From: Manduca sexta
Taxonomy: Eukaryota; Arthropoda; Insecta; Lepidoptera; Sphingidae
Assembly (NCBI RefSeq): GCF_014839805.1
Contig: NC_051128.1
Location: 13,716,466-13,780,465 of the forward strand
Direction: 5' to 3'
Length of the DNA stretch: 64,000 bases
The position numbers and the translations under genes were made by a program. The notes beneath the pieces were generated by a model. It saw only the letters and a list, made by a program, of their open reading frames with translations. It ran no database searches and was not told where the DNA came from. Of this stretch, positions 54,601-64,000 are shown in pieces (position 1 is the first letter of the stretch; every line of letters starts with the position of its first letter).

Positions 54601-57535
54601 CCCACTCCTGCGCTATGTAGTAAGTCCGATAATACATTTTTAAACTGTCTTTTAAAATGCGTTCGAGTTTTTAGCGTGAATAAAAAAACATACGAAGACT
54701 AGCTTCAGATTTTACACATGCATTTATTTAAATGAATAAGGATTCAGATTTGACAAAACACATTAAACCGTAATTTTAATGTGTGCCCGACACAGCTCTT
54801 TAAATACTAGACAGATATTTAGATAAATCTGGGTAGTTTGCTCAAACTACCCTGGCTTATAAAAAATATAATTTACCAATCAGTTTATAAATTATAATGA
54901 ACTAGCTTTTGCCCGCAGTTTTGAAAGAGCAGCTTCCGCATGAAAGACTTTTCTGGGATAAAACTTCCACTATATATTTTACCCGGGGTAACTACTATCT
55001 TCACCTCTCCGAGGCAATTCTTGTGCGCTTGTTCTCCACACCGAATGCATGCCCATGCACGGGGGGACATTTGTCTAGGCACACAATTAAGTGTGTATAC
55101 TTCATGTTTGCCAATTCACATTGAGGCCTATAAGGGCTTGCGAATATTTCTTGACCTTCTCCTCTTCTCCCATCTTAAGAGGTTTCCTTATCTTTCCCTC
55201 ACACTTCCTTCCCAGCTATTCTCTCCCAACTTTCCTCTAGTGCTCTGTAGTTACTGAGCCGAGGGATTTCAGTTTCCCCCGGTGTTGACTGTGGGGTCCG
55301 AAACCCCAAATGGAAAAAACAAACTCTATACTAAACGACATCGCAATCTGTTCATCAATTTTAAAAAAAAATGAGTTTGAGCATGCAGACCGACAGACGC
55401 CGACGACTATGTGAGGGTTGTGAATGTGTCAGATGTATTTAATTCTCGTAAAAATACGTAACAGTTTCTTGAACTACAGGATACTTCGACGGCGATCGTA
55501 AATCGCGTGCAAATAACCCATAGAAATAATCTAAAGAGTCTAAAGTTCATCTATTGTATTGTCTACATTGCATTATGTTGCTGTTTGCGTCATTAGATAT
55601 GAAAGTAATGACTTAATTTCTCAATAAACGAGTCCAACAAGTGTGTACGTAAACCGATTGACCCAGTGACTTTTGTCCTAATGAATTACAGTGACATAGA
55701 TTCCATGGTGAGATATTTTCCTAGAACTGCATTGAGGAGTGACGGCGCTGGGCTTTCTAGTAAAAGACCTTCTTCTTCTCACTGCACTTTATTACCTGGT
55801 CTTATTCTATTTGAATGGAGTGGCGGTTCAACTTAAATACATAACTTATCCAGTTTAGTTTAAACATTGGTCATTTCGTCTAAATGATCCAGTCCCGGCC
55901 TAGATTTGAGGTCTTTTTCGCGTCGTCTGATTAATGAAGTGGTGATTTATGTATCTTACTTGTAAACCTTTAAGATCCTGCTTGCGAAGTTTAAAGAGAG
56001 ATATGATAATGTACGTCTCCTGATTCACACGACGTTCATCACTCAGAAAAAACATTTACAACTCTGCTTATCACACGGAGGATTCAGGCGAAAGTTTACT
56101 GAACTATGAAACATGATTCAACAATTAACATAGACCATAGTTTACTTAATAATACTTTGATTCATAATTACTTTACAAAGATAATTGAGGTTAGGAACTA
56201 TAAAGAGGAAATTTAATTGACCCGTAGCTGATTGCAGTACCCAGCTTATTACGTGTAGTGCGGTATTCAAGCGGTGCAACCAACTGCAAATCCGTTGGTG
56301 AATGCACCATTCAAAGCTGGCAAAATAATTGAGGTATCTTTTTAAACTTTTTACGGAGGGGGAATTTCATTATTTAATGGTGAAAGATGGGATGAATTGT
56401 AGAGCAACTTTGTTATTAACAGTATGGTTACAGTATTTGTGTGCTCGTTGTCAAAAAAGTTAGGTTACAGTGGCAAAAAATTCTATATAACCCGATTCCT
56501 TACTGCTGCCGGCTTTCATTTCGTAATTTATTTAAAATCTAAAATCATTAAAATGACTGCATTTATGCATACTAGTACCTCTATTATGTTGTGTTGGGTT
56601 TCTTTTCACAAAATTTCAACCTTCGCCACTGGTGGATTGTCTTATATATGCTATTAAGCACCAATATCTAAAACCGCTAGATTCTCTTTTAATTAGCTAG
56701 AATATTAAAAGTTAACATCTTATTAATGTCAAAGGATAATTGCAATATAAATTGCAACGTATTTTCAATACAAATTAGTGATTGACGTTTAGCTAGCTGT
56801 ATATGAAAACTTGGCGCTCCTAAAAATAAAAATGCCATTAATTATTTCAAATTGTTCAAATACAAAAATTACCCAATCCACTTTAATAATTACTACAAAT
56901 GGTGCGTAGGGCGCGGCGGTTGACAAGCGGTTATAACTCCTATTTAATTCGACATGCCTTTTTACAAGTATTTTAAATGCCATAGATACTCGTATTTTGT
57001 AAAGTTTTAAGTGCTTGATACAAGGCTTTGAAGTAAAAAGGTCGAGTCTTAAAGTGGCTTTATGTTGGCAAAGTTTTGGTCCACGTTGACCATTGTTTTA
57101 ACTTTTGCGGTTGAGTTTTTCTAAGTTATTCTTATTAGATAATATGGATTTTAGATATGACCCCGGACGCAAATTGTTTCTCGATATTTCCTTCAAAACT
57201 AAGCTGTTGGTTTTAATATTTTAGAACGATGTCTTTTATTTATAAACATCATTTTAGAACTCAACTGCGTTTACATACAAACAAACACTAAAGATTATAG
57301 CTAAAACATCCATTTAAATTGTAAGCAAATAGTTCTTATTTCTTACCTCACTGATTTTCTTTTCATACTCTCGTATAATCGGCAGCGTGACAGTCTTAGG
57401 CAGCGAGCTGAACACCTCGTGCTGCAAGTAGTACTTGTACTCGTCGAAGGTCAGCTCCTGCGAGGATCTGAAGTGGTCGAGCCCTTTTTCTACTCCGTAC
57501 AGATCGAGGAGCGTGCCTATGTTCGCTGTTAGCAC
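45644..57535 (-). CDS. SWAP70: SWAP70/DEF6 homologue, exons 2-10, N-terminus missing
   Basis: SWAP70 and DEF6 are Rac/Cdc42-pathway regulators with EF-hand-like N-termini, a PIP3-binding PH domain and a coiled-coil, F-actin-binding tail. Exons (minus strand): 57535-57347, 52089-51949, 49263-49024, 48713-48484, 47978-47789, 47398-47262, 46860-46724, 46307-46183, 45790-45644. All phases agree and give 511 residues without the first exon (human SWAP70 585). It begins VLTANIGTLLDLYGVEKG, matching VLSHNLCTVL after human exon 1. VCWLVCRKSLLARD matches the human MCWTLCVKKNL region. The PH domain (GYLFKRGYLLPTMREYWCVL to LQWISALRQAA) spans exons 5-6 and a Glu/Arg-rich coiled coil fills exons 6-9. The end is HLKVLDDDEKL. 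Exon 6 is strikingly GC-rich. A MITE lies ten bases inside intron 7. The coding start is not found up to 64000 and may be outside the window. It could equally be called DEF6; insects appear to have one such gene. Confidence 0.88.
46989..47248. mobile_element. PIF/Harbinger-type palindromic MITE, copy 1
   Basis: The 260-bp element has ends CCCCCTTATTCATAGACGTT and the reverse complement. It can fold over almost its whole length ('gggccgttgtgattggctaa' pairs with 'agccaatcacaacggcccta'). TAA flanks both sides (46986-46988, 47249-47251). It makes up most of SWAP70 intron 7 and starts ten bases after that intron's 5' splice site. Confidence 0.85.
49264..51948. other. SWAP70 intron 3, no recognised features
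   Basis: AT-rich intron of about 2.7 kb. Small repeat pieces occur near 51825-51920 ('tcatggtcacgg', 'tctaacatttgcgtaaacat'). I see no gene, and the short frames around 50141-50323 have no family resemblance. Confidence 0.5.
52180..52575 (+). mobile_element. Retroelement 3' end with poly-A and a C homopolymer
   Basis: 'gctgcaaggcggcaccgctc', 'agcccgcagccgtcccgaat' and 'gcgcggagttttaggtggta' mirror the sense strand of the element at 33655-34225. The copy ends in an A-rich run at about 52555-52575. A poly-C tract near 52300 joins it to a different repeat piece (52200-52290). Confidence 0.7.
53574..53816. mobile_element. MITE with TCGATGGCTCC terminal repeats
   Basis: The left end TCGATGGCTCCAAGTAAACT and the right end AGTTTACTTAGGAGCCATCGA are inverted repeats with one gap. 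A degraded relative sits at 28694-28938. No coding capacity. Confidence 0.75.
53921..54310 (+). mobile_element. Retroelement/SINE fragments in SWAP70 intron 2
   Basis: The first part matches 43755-43920 ('tgtcgactgacgaagattgc', 'gtcgacacaattatgctggc'). The last part (54220-54310, 'gcgcctctgtctaccccttc', 'ggggataaaaagcgtgagta') is a SINE tail like that at 34270-34320. Confidence 0.6.
54895..55310 (+). mobile_element. Repeat copy, inverted partner of 29938-30240
   Basis: It opens with 'actagcttttgcccgcagtt', the complement of the end seen at 1250-1270. It continues with 'cacaccgaatgcatgcccat' and ends 'cccccggtgttgactgtggg'. Frames in it are not conserved. Confidence 0.6.
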
Positions 57536-57619
57536 CTGTTAACAAAGGTTTCATTATGATAACGTAGAAAAACAGTATGGCGAAATGTTAATAGTATTTC
57601 GAGGACAGTAGACTTTGTC

Positions 57620-57877
57620 TCATTTCAAAAGAAGTGTAATAAGTATGCTACTGCTAATCTGGTAGCCGCTTTGCTGTGCCCCTGATAAAACAGCTGTCCG
57701 TGGATAACGAATGAGGTCGAAATTTCCAGAACGAAAACGTGGGAACCAAAAATGTACCGTGTTTTCTTTTGCGACACCAGCGCCATACACGTGATTAACC
57801 CTTTGAGCTGTTTCTGCAGCGCTGGTGCCACGGTGGAACCCATACTCGTAAATATAGCGATATTTCATGTTTTCCAT
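57620..57877 (-). pseudogene. Mariner transposase N-terminal fragment
   Basis: On the minus strand from 57877, translation gives KYRYIYEYGFHRGTSAAETA, then NHVYGAGVAKENTVHFWF and RFRSGNFDL. This is the helix-turn-helix start of a mariner transposase. After about 55 residues similarity is lost, and the catalytic D,D(34)D part is absent. It lies upstream of SWAP70 exon 2, probably inside its first intron. It is a truncated, inactive remnant. Confidence 0.8.
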
Positions 57878-60606
57878 TGCGCGATTTGAAAGACGCTAGA
57901 GAAAAAACTAATAAGGAAAAAACAAATAAATGACGGTTTTCGAAACTCAAATGCGCCAGTTAAATAAATTTATAAATTTGAATATGGAATTCTTAACCAA
58001 AGAGGGTATATGTTAGATCAAAGCGGCCTGTATGAGAAAACGCCAATTTCATATGTAAGGACCTTAAATATCTAATATTTTATAAGAAACAGTAAATTAT
58101 CTATGAAATACTGTGGATCCCCAAAAAATAAACAGTTACTATTTTGTCAAATCTTATATTGCGATTTTTGCGGTCGCTTATTAGGTTTAATGGCCCATAA
58201 GGCCCACCTACAATCCTTATGTTTTGAAATAAAGGTGAAACAACTACATAACTGTTGTTTTATTAGCTATTCGTATACGATTTTCTACAAAAATATTTTC
58301 ATTCATATTTTGCTGATATTTTTATAGCGGATGATGCGGATGAATGTTCCATGGTTTTTTCATTATTAATCTTTTAATATTTAGACAATCATAATATATT
58401 CATCTGTATTTATATGACTCTAATTAGTAAATATATCCTGGATCTTCATAATATTTTTTGTTGATTACAGCGTGATAAAGTCTATCAAACCGAGATGATC
58501 CCATTGCTTACAGAAAACCAACATGAATCAGCTTCAATGTTGGTTTTAATTTGTAAATCAACGGGAAATAATATGGGGATATTTTCTAAACTGCTTTTCC
58601 TTTCTGCAAAAGTTAGACATGCATTCATTATTCCTCCAGAAGCCTCTATATGTAAATGATTATGTACCTTGACTTATCAGAAGTGCAACTATGTTCGCCT
58701 ACGTAATGAATAATGCATTTTATTTTATTATTTACCAACACTTGAACAACTTGTTCCATTATTAGTCTTTAAAATGAAGAGCTAATTGCCTTTATAAATA
58801 CTAACACAATACCAGCTGTTAACGTCCAAACAATTAGTTTGAGTCGTTCATGTTAACAATAAACTGGACAACAGCCGGTGGGCGGTTCATCGATTCGCCA
58901 GACGGCAAACAAACTAGACGATGTCAAAGAATCTGACTCATCGCTTGCAAAATATAATTGTGTAAGATGCTGCCCACTGGGAATTGCGTTAGTCCATTCA
59001 GCAATAACTGTTCGTTTTGGGGAGTTCAAAGCCTATCTTTAATAGGTAATAAAATATTATTTCTGTCTGGTAACAAAATTTTAACATTATTAATTCGCGT
59101 CTTAATATTCTATCAAATTTGGATTTAAACTTTCCTGTTTCCGTTATTATTAAATACCATAACTACTGTTAAAGTCTAAATCATTCATATATATTGTTCT
59201 ATCTGAAAAATAACTATCAAAATGACATTGGAGGGAAGATAAATCAATGCCATAGAAAACATCAGCATAACATGTGTAGATCTCGATTTAATGTCGAAAT
59301 AAAACAGATTATTTTTCAAACTCCTTTTTGACAAATCCAATAAGTTTTAATCTGTGACGCGGATCGATGTTTAGAGTCTAGACTCCAGAGTATTGATCTT
59401 GACTTTAAGTTCACATTCGCTTGTTCTTACGTTATATTTACAATTATAGTACCTACTAATTGATACTGCAAACATTACGGTAATGGAATCCAACGGTGCA
59501 GGACGTTGACTTCTGTTTAAGGTTGAATATCAATGTCCTAAAGTTTTACTGGTCCGTAGGCAATTAAAATATTTCAGCGTAATAAACACAAGAAGTTATC
59601 CTTAAGATTTCTGCAGCGAATGCGAGCGAGGAAAACCTTGCAATTCAGACTTGACTTACCATCATTTAAATTGTCGCTGGATTTATAAAAGTCTGACTGT
59701 GTAATTGCATATTTCTTTTATTCCTAATGTAAAATGAATAGCCTTTTTTTTAACACGGTTAAATCCTTTTACGGATATCTGCCGGAGTCGCCAGTATAAA
59801 CCGTCCAGGGATAAAAGAAGGAACATGTAATCCAATTTTTTTGCAAGAAGTTGGAACATTTCGCGGTGTAGCTGGACTCAAGAAATTTGGTTTTACTGAA
59901 ATCTTTTTACACGTCAACCATGTTTGTCTTACAAATTCAAACAAATCGGGAAACTATGCAGGCCTGAGCGTTACTCGTTACTGACTGAAGTAGTCTCAGA
60001 GACGATCAATATCCCAAAATCACCAGTCAAGAAACCGAATAAATGAGGCTTGATATGAATCTTGCTTTTAAAAAATTTAAATACTCACCATGGTTTATTT
60101 GAGATGTTTACAGTAGCCGCAATATGCAAATCTATGCAAGCCAACTACGAACTTCAGATCACGTACACCCGCATGCGTGCACATTACAGACCAATATTAT
60201 CCATATGTAAATTTCTATACAAAACGCACCATTGTTACATTCAAAGGGCTCTGAATCAGCGGCGCAGTCCTAACTCGGTCAATGGACGTAAGAATGGTCG
60301 AACGTTTGCCAGTTCTGGAACTGTTATGTCCGACACAATTAACAACAATTAATGAATCAGATTTGGGATGTAAAGGACGTTGTTTTGGTGCTCTGTTCTA
60401 TTACGTTCATTCATAAAGCCTTGACATCTTCTGAAGATGTTCGTCTTTTAATCGTGAAGTATTGTCCTTCAACGCAAAAAAGGTTACTCTGAGGAAATTT
60501 GTACTGAATCTAATAATACTATGTTACGACTTATGTACAAATTATAAAGTTATTATATACTACATAATAAGGTTATATTCCCGTGTCACACGTAAATGTC
60601 ATGTAG

Positions 60607-60656
60607 CTGTCATGTTTGCCGGCAAACATCGGAATGTTTGCCGGCAAACATGACAG
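60607..60656. repeat. Perfect 23-bp hairpin of nested palindromes
   Basis: Arms 60607-60629 and 60634-60656 are exact reverse complements around CGGA. Each arm itself contains the palindrome ATGTTTGCCGGCAAACAT, so both intra-arm and full-length folds are possible. Confidence 0.9.
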
Positions 60657-61516
60657 ATGCTTCAGGGGTTAATGTTTATTGCCAAATTATGAATTTAGTT
60701 TGTAATGTATTTTTTAAATTAATTGTATTTTTTATTCGGCGATCATGTGCATACCATATGTCGGAAGCTGCAGGGTATGGAGCAATTGTCTAGACGGTAA
60801 ATAGCCAAAATAGACGACAATAACCCGCAGACCTGCGCCGCCCGCATCCAGTATCACTGTAATATAAATTAGATAAAAATGTCTAGAAGTTATTTCTTCG
60901 ATAAACTAATTATAACTATAGACAATGTGTTTCATTATTACTTTGACGGTATTAAGAAAAGAATGATCGAGAATATCGTGACAAAAATTCTAAGTAAATT
61001 CTAAATGACAATGGATAAACTAAATAAGGAAAAATCCACACAAAAGTTAAAGCGAAACATGAATATGCTAACGTTTGCTTAGTCGACTAATATACTAGAG
61101 TTACACTCATCTAAAACAGTCATTCGATCAACATTATACATATTCATAGTACGCGTTATAGATAATTGCGTCTTTTCTCATTAGCTGATAGCGCGTTTGA
61201 TCTCTGAGTCATCTCGTTGGTTAGTTGTGATTTCATCTCGTGTGATTTTGCGTGCTCAACGTCTCCCTATAGCTAGAGTAGTGAGTGTGACAAAAGGTTT
61301 CACGATCGTTTATATTGCATATTGTTTGTCCGTTTAAATTCTGAAAATCTAAATTAAACTATTTTTTGAATTTTGTCGCAGTTTTAATATATATATATTT
61401 TTAATATTTTGGTTTTAGGGAGCAAATTAAAATATTAAAACCGCGATACAATTCGAAAACTAGTTCAATTTTGATGTCTAACATTCTCGTCAACATAAGA
61501 AATCATTAAATTCTAA

Positions 61517-61778
61517 CTCCCTTATTCATAGACGTTTTTTATCTAACGACCGCATAAGGCTGTGATAACAAGTCTGTTTCTCAGTGCTGACGGCATGGCA
61601 GTCTTCGCAGTGCGTAGACGTAGGGCCGTTGTGATTGGCTAATATTGAAAATCAACAATAATAACCAATCACAACGGCCCTATGTCTATTTCTCAGTGCC
61701 GTTGGGCACAAACAGAAACAGGCTTGTTATCACAGCTTTACTCCGTCCTTAGATAAAAAACGTTTATGAATAAGGGGG
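61517..61778. mobile_element. PIF/Harbinger-type palindromic MITE, copy 2
   Basis: This 262-bp copy matches the SWAP70 intron 7 element over its whole length ('cattcatagacg'-type ends, 'gggccgttgtgattggctaa' core), differing by scattered substitutions. TAA flanks both ends (61514-61516, 61779-61781). Confidence 0.85.
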
Positions 61779-63886
61779 TAAAGCTTTATTGTCTCCGTAG
61801 TCTTTATTTATTTCAATGTCTTTATAATTTTATTTAAGAATTGAACGGATATATTAGATAATAGATATTGTACGGCGTCAAACGGATTCAATGTTTGTTG
61901 AACCTACGTGTTATTATTAACAGGCGTTTTTTATTTTGAATCATAATTCTACTTAACTCAGAAGCATAAATAAATAAAAGTATCGCAAAAACTGCAATAT
62001 GCATAAAATGACTTCCTTGTTTTAACTAAAATTACGAATTACCGCGAAATTATTTCGATATCCTTGGGCTCACTCCTAATATAAGATCACGTTTTACAAT
62101 TTATTTACACCTGACCATTAGTTATGTCAGTTTCCGCATCCGTCGTATATCAAGGTGTTAATGTATCTTCTTTGAGAGAAAAGATAAATGATAAACCTTT
62201 TATAGATATTTATTGATAGCGAGTAACCAAATGTCCATTATATTGATACGATAACATTTCTTAAACAACAATTACAAAATAATTTACATCACTGTTTGCA
62301 TTCTTTGATGCTTAATTATTACAAATACACAAGTGGTTACAAAAGGATTTTGATATAATAAAAAATCCTACAAATCTTGTTAATTTAGACTCGTAGCACT
62401 ATGTTGGTTAGTTAATTACCTACCGATTTATGAAACATACACCGATGTTTAACAACATTAATACAAATACCTTGTTTAAAGCAGTGACAAAACAGTGTTT
62501 TAACCTATTTGGCTTTGAGTACGGTATGAACAAAAAATATTAGATGTTCATCAGGGTCTTTGCTACATCTAAGTTATTTTTAAGTCTTTAATCAACTGCC
62601 GACTTCTGATTGTAAGCTCATATGTTTCGTATAGGTATAAATAATATAAAAATCGTGTGAGCGGTCTAATAACTTTATAGATAAAAAAATGGATATTCGA
62701 TCGCGCTAAATCAATAACCTACGTTATTAATCATTTATTCGTCTATCGCTATTAAAACGATGAATGAAACAGTGTCCTTGCACAATGAAGTAAAATTTTG
62801 TCCATTCAAGGCAGACGATAAAAAATCTAATATGAGTTAATAAGTCATGACATCATCGCATCCTGTATTATGCTGGCATTCCATAATGTGTTTGTACTCA
62901 TGATTCCGAAACTATAATTGTAGTTTGATATGATATAATGGTCATTTATATTCAGACCTTTGTATGTTAGGGAAAAATTGCAAAAACATCTTTTCGTATA
63001 GTTTTAGCAGAAGGCAAAATGACAATGGATTATTTTGTGACAAATGCTCGCCTGCGTAATAAAATACTGCATAAGCTTTATCTCCTTCTTGAAATAAGTA
63101 GGACAATTAGTCCGCTCCTTGTAAGCAACATTTAGGGTATGTGGTTTTAAAACTCTACAATGAACTCTACTACGCTTGGAATGATCTTCAGATGTCCGCT
63201 AGATATCGGTAATGCTACAGGCGCGGATCTGCGAGGAAAATTAGAAGGCAAAATATTCTAAAAACAATTAATAATATAGTGAGTATTAGCAAATTTAATA
63301 CAAGTTCGAAAAGTATCGAATACGAGGCTCCGATAGTGCGTATATATGTAGTCCTATTGGACAGTTGGATATGTTATTTATCACGTAGACGAACTTATGA
63401 TACATTAAAACCATTTATAAGAATAATTATAATTGTTATTATTTATATATAACAATTAAAATATATTATAACAGACATTTTAAATTAGGGATAAAATGAA
63501 TAAGAAATGCATGAGGTAAACCAAAGTAGCCAGCTCGGGTTAGCAGGTAGGGGGAAATAAAAGGATAACGCGTCGCGATCCTCACCGGTGAGGACATGAG
63601 CTGGATGAAAGGCAGAAAAGAAACTGTGGGCTTACTTTTTTGTCATCAAATATTCATTACATCTTTTGTATATATATTTTTTAAGTCTTTGGTGTATAGA
63701 GTCACGATAGTTATATAAGCTAATCATGCACATCATCATTAAAATAGAATTAAATGAAATCACGAGAAGGGATTTCACCCTGGACAGGCATAAAATAAAA
63801 TTCAAGACGGAAAAAAATAAGAGGACATTAATTCATAATTAAGTAGGGTAATAAATTTCAGTCAATAAAAAAATATAGAGGCAAAC

Positions 63887-63918
63887 ATAACACAATGATC
63901 GGTCGATCATTGTGTTAT
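63887..63918. repeat. Perfect 15-bp hairpin with 2-base loop
   Basis: ATAACACAATGATCG (63887-63901) and its exact reverse complement (63904-63918) are separated only by GT. Confidence 0.85.
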
Positions 63919-64000
63919 CATACGATCGATCTTGCAAAAATTACATGAAATACATTTTGGATTGTGTAGAGTTTGCGCAAAAGTTACATTCAAACTTATT

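Larger units (their letters stand above)
52090..57346. other. SWAP70 intron 2, transposon-rich
   Basis: This ~5.3 kb intron holds a retroelement copy with poly-A (52180-52575), a MITE (53574-53816), repeat fragments (53921-54310, 54895-55310) and otherwise AT-rich sequence from 55.3 to 57.3 kb without a coding signal. Confidence 0.55.
57880..64000. other. Non-coding region upstream of the SWAP70 exons
   Basis: About 6 kb without a convincing gene. It contains two hairpins (60607-60656, 63887-63918), one MITE (61517-61778) and AT-rich DNA. The missing first coding exon of SWAP70 should lie here or beyond 64000, but no exon matching the family's EF-hand start (WHAF-type motif) was found. Possible non-coding first exons cannot be excluded. 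Confidence 0.5.

Noticed and set aside
60074..60092. Minus-strand ATG directly before a GTGAGT donor, which could splice to SWAP70 exon 2
   Set aside because: It would give a protein without the expected N-terminal helix, and a lone ATG before a donor is common by chance; kept only as a possibility.
60062..60352. 96-residue plus-strand frame
   Set aside because: No recognisable motif, no splice context, and composition like the flanking non-coding DNA.

Overview
The window looks like nuclear DNA of a moth or butterfly (Lepidoptera). It is AT-rich, its genes are intron-rich with GT-AG splice sites, the Prp8 N-terminus is of insect type, and intergenic and intronic DNA is full of lepidopteran-style debris: tRNA-derived SINEs, CR1/Jockey/R1-like retroelement tails, PIF/Harbinger-like MITEs and a mariner remnant. 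All gene models were built by hand from splice sites, reading phase and remembered family similarity. No search was run.

Layout. 1-4.0 kb: a TATCGATA-rich array invaded by two non-LTR retroelements, one with a recognisable but broken ORF1/ORF2. 4.25-23.5 kb (+): PRPF8/Prp8, the core U5 snRNP spliceosome protein, in 34 coding exons. 23.5-27.6 kb: repeat-rich intergenic DNA with a decayed THAP-domain fragment. 27.6-28.05 kb (+): single-exon RPA3. 29.7-38.2 kb (-): DRC2/CCDC65, an axonemal nexin-dynein regulatory complex subunit. Its ~5 kb intron 4 carries a complete odorant-binding protein gene of the OBP59a type on the opposite strand (33.0-36.3 kb). 39.1-43.3 kb (+): DRC10/IQCD, another subunit of the same complex, divergent from DRC2 across about 1 kb. 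45.6-57.5 kb (-): a SWAP70/DEF6 homologue whose first coding exon was not found. 57.6-64 kb: non-coding DNA with a mariner fragment, a MITE and hairpins.

Main points. (1) PRPF8 introns 18 and 28 each hold a 121-nt box C/D-like RNA gene, 119/121 identical, ending 67-68 nt before the 3' splice site. Its D' guide can pair with U6 snRNA so that the +5 rule points to C62, the site modified by human SNORD94. A spliceosome gene would then host a modifier of spliceosomal U6. (2) Two subunits of one ciliary complex share a divergent intergenic region. (3) An OBP59a-type gene lies inside DRC2. (4) PRPF8 exon 19 lacks one base in a C run, probably a consensus error. (5) Near-perfect short hairpins with 2-4 nt loops recur across the window.
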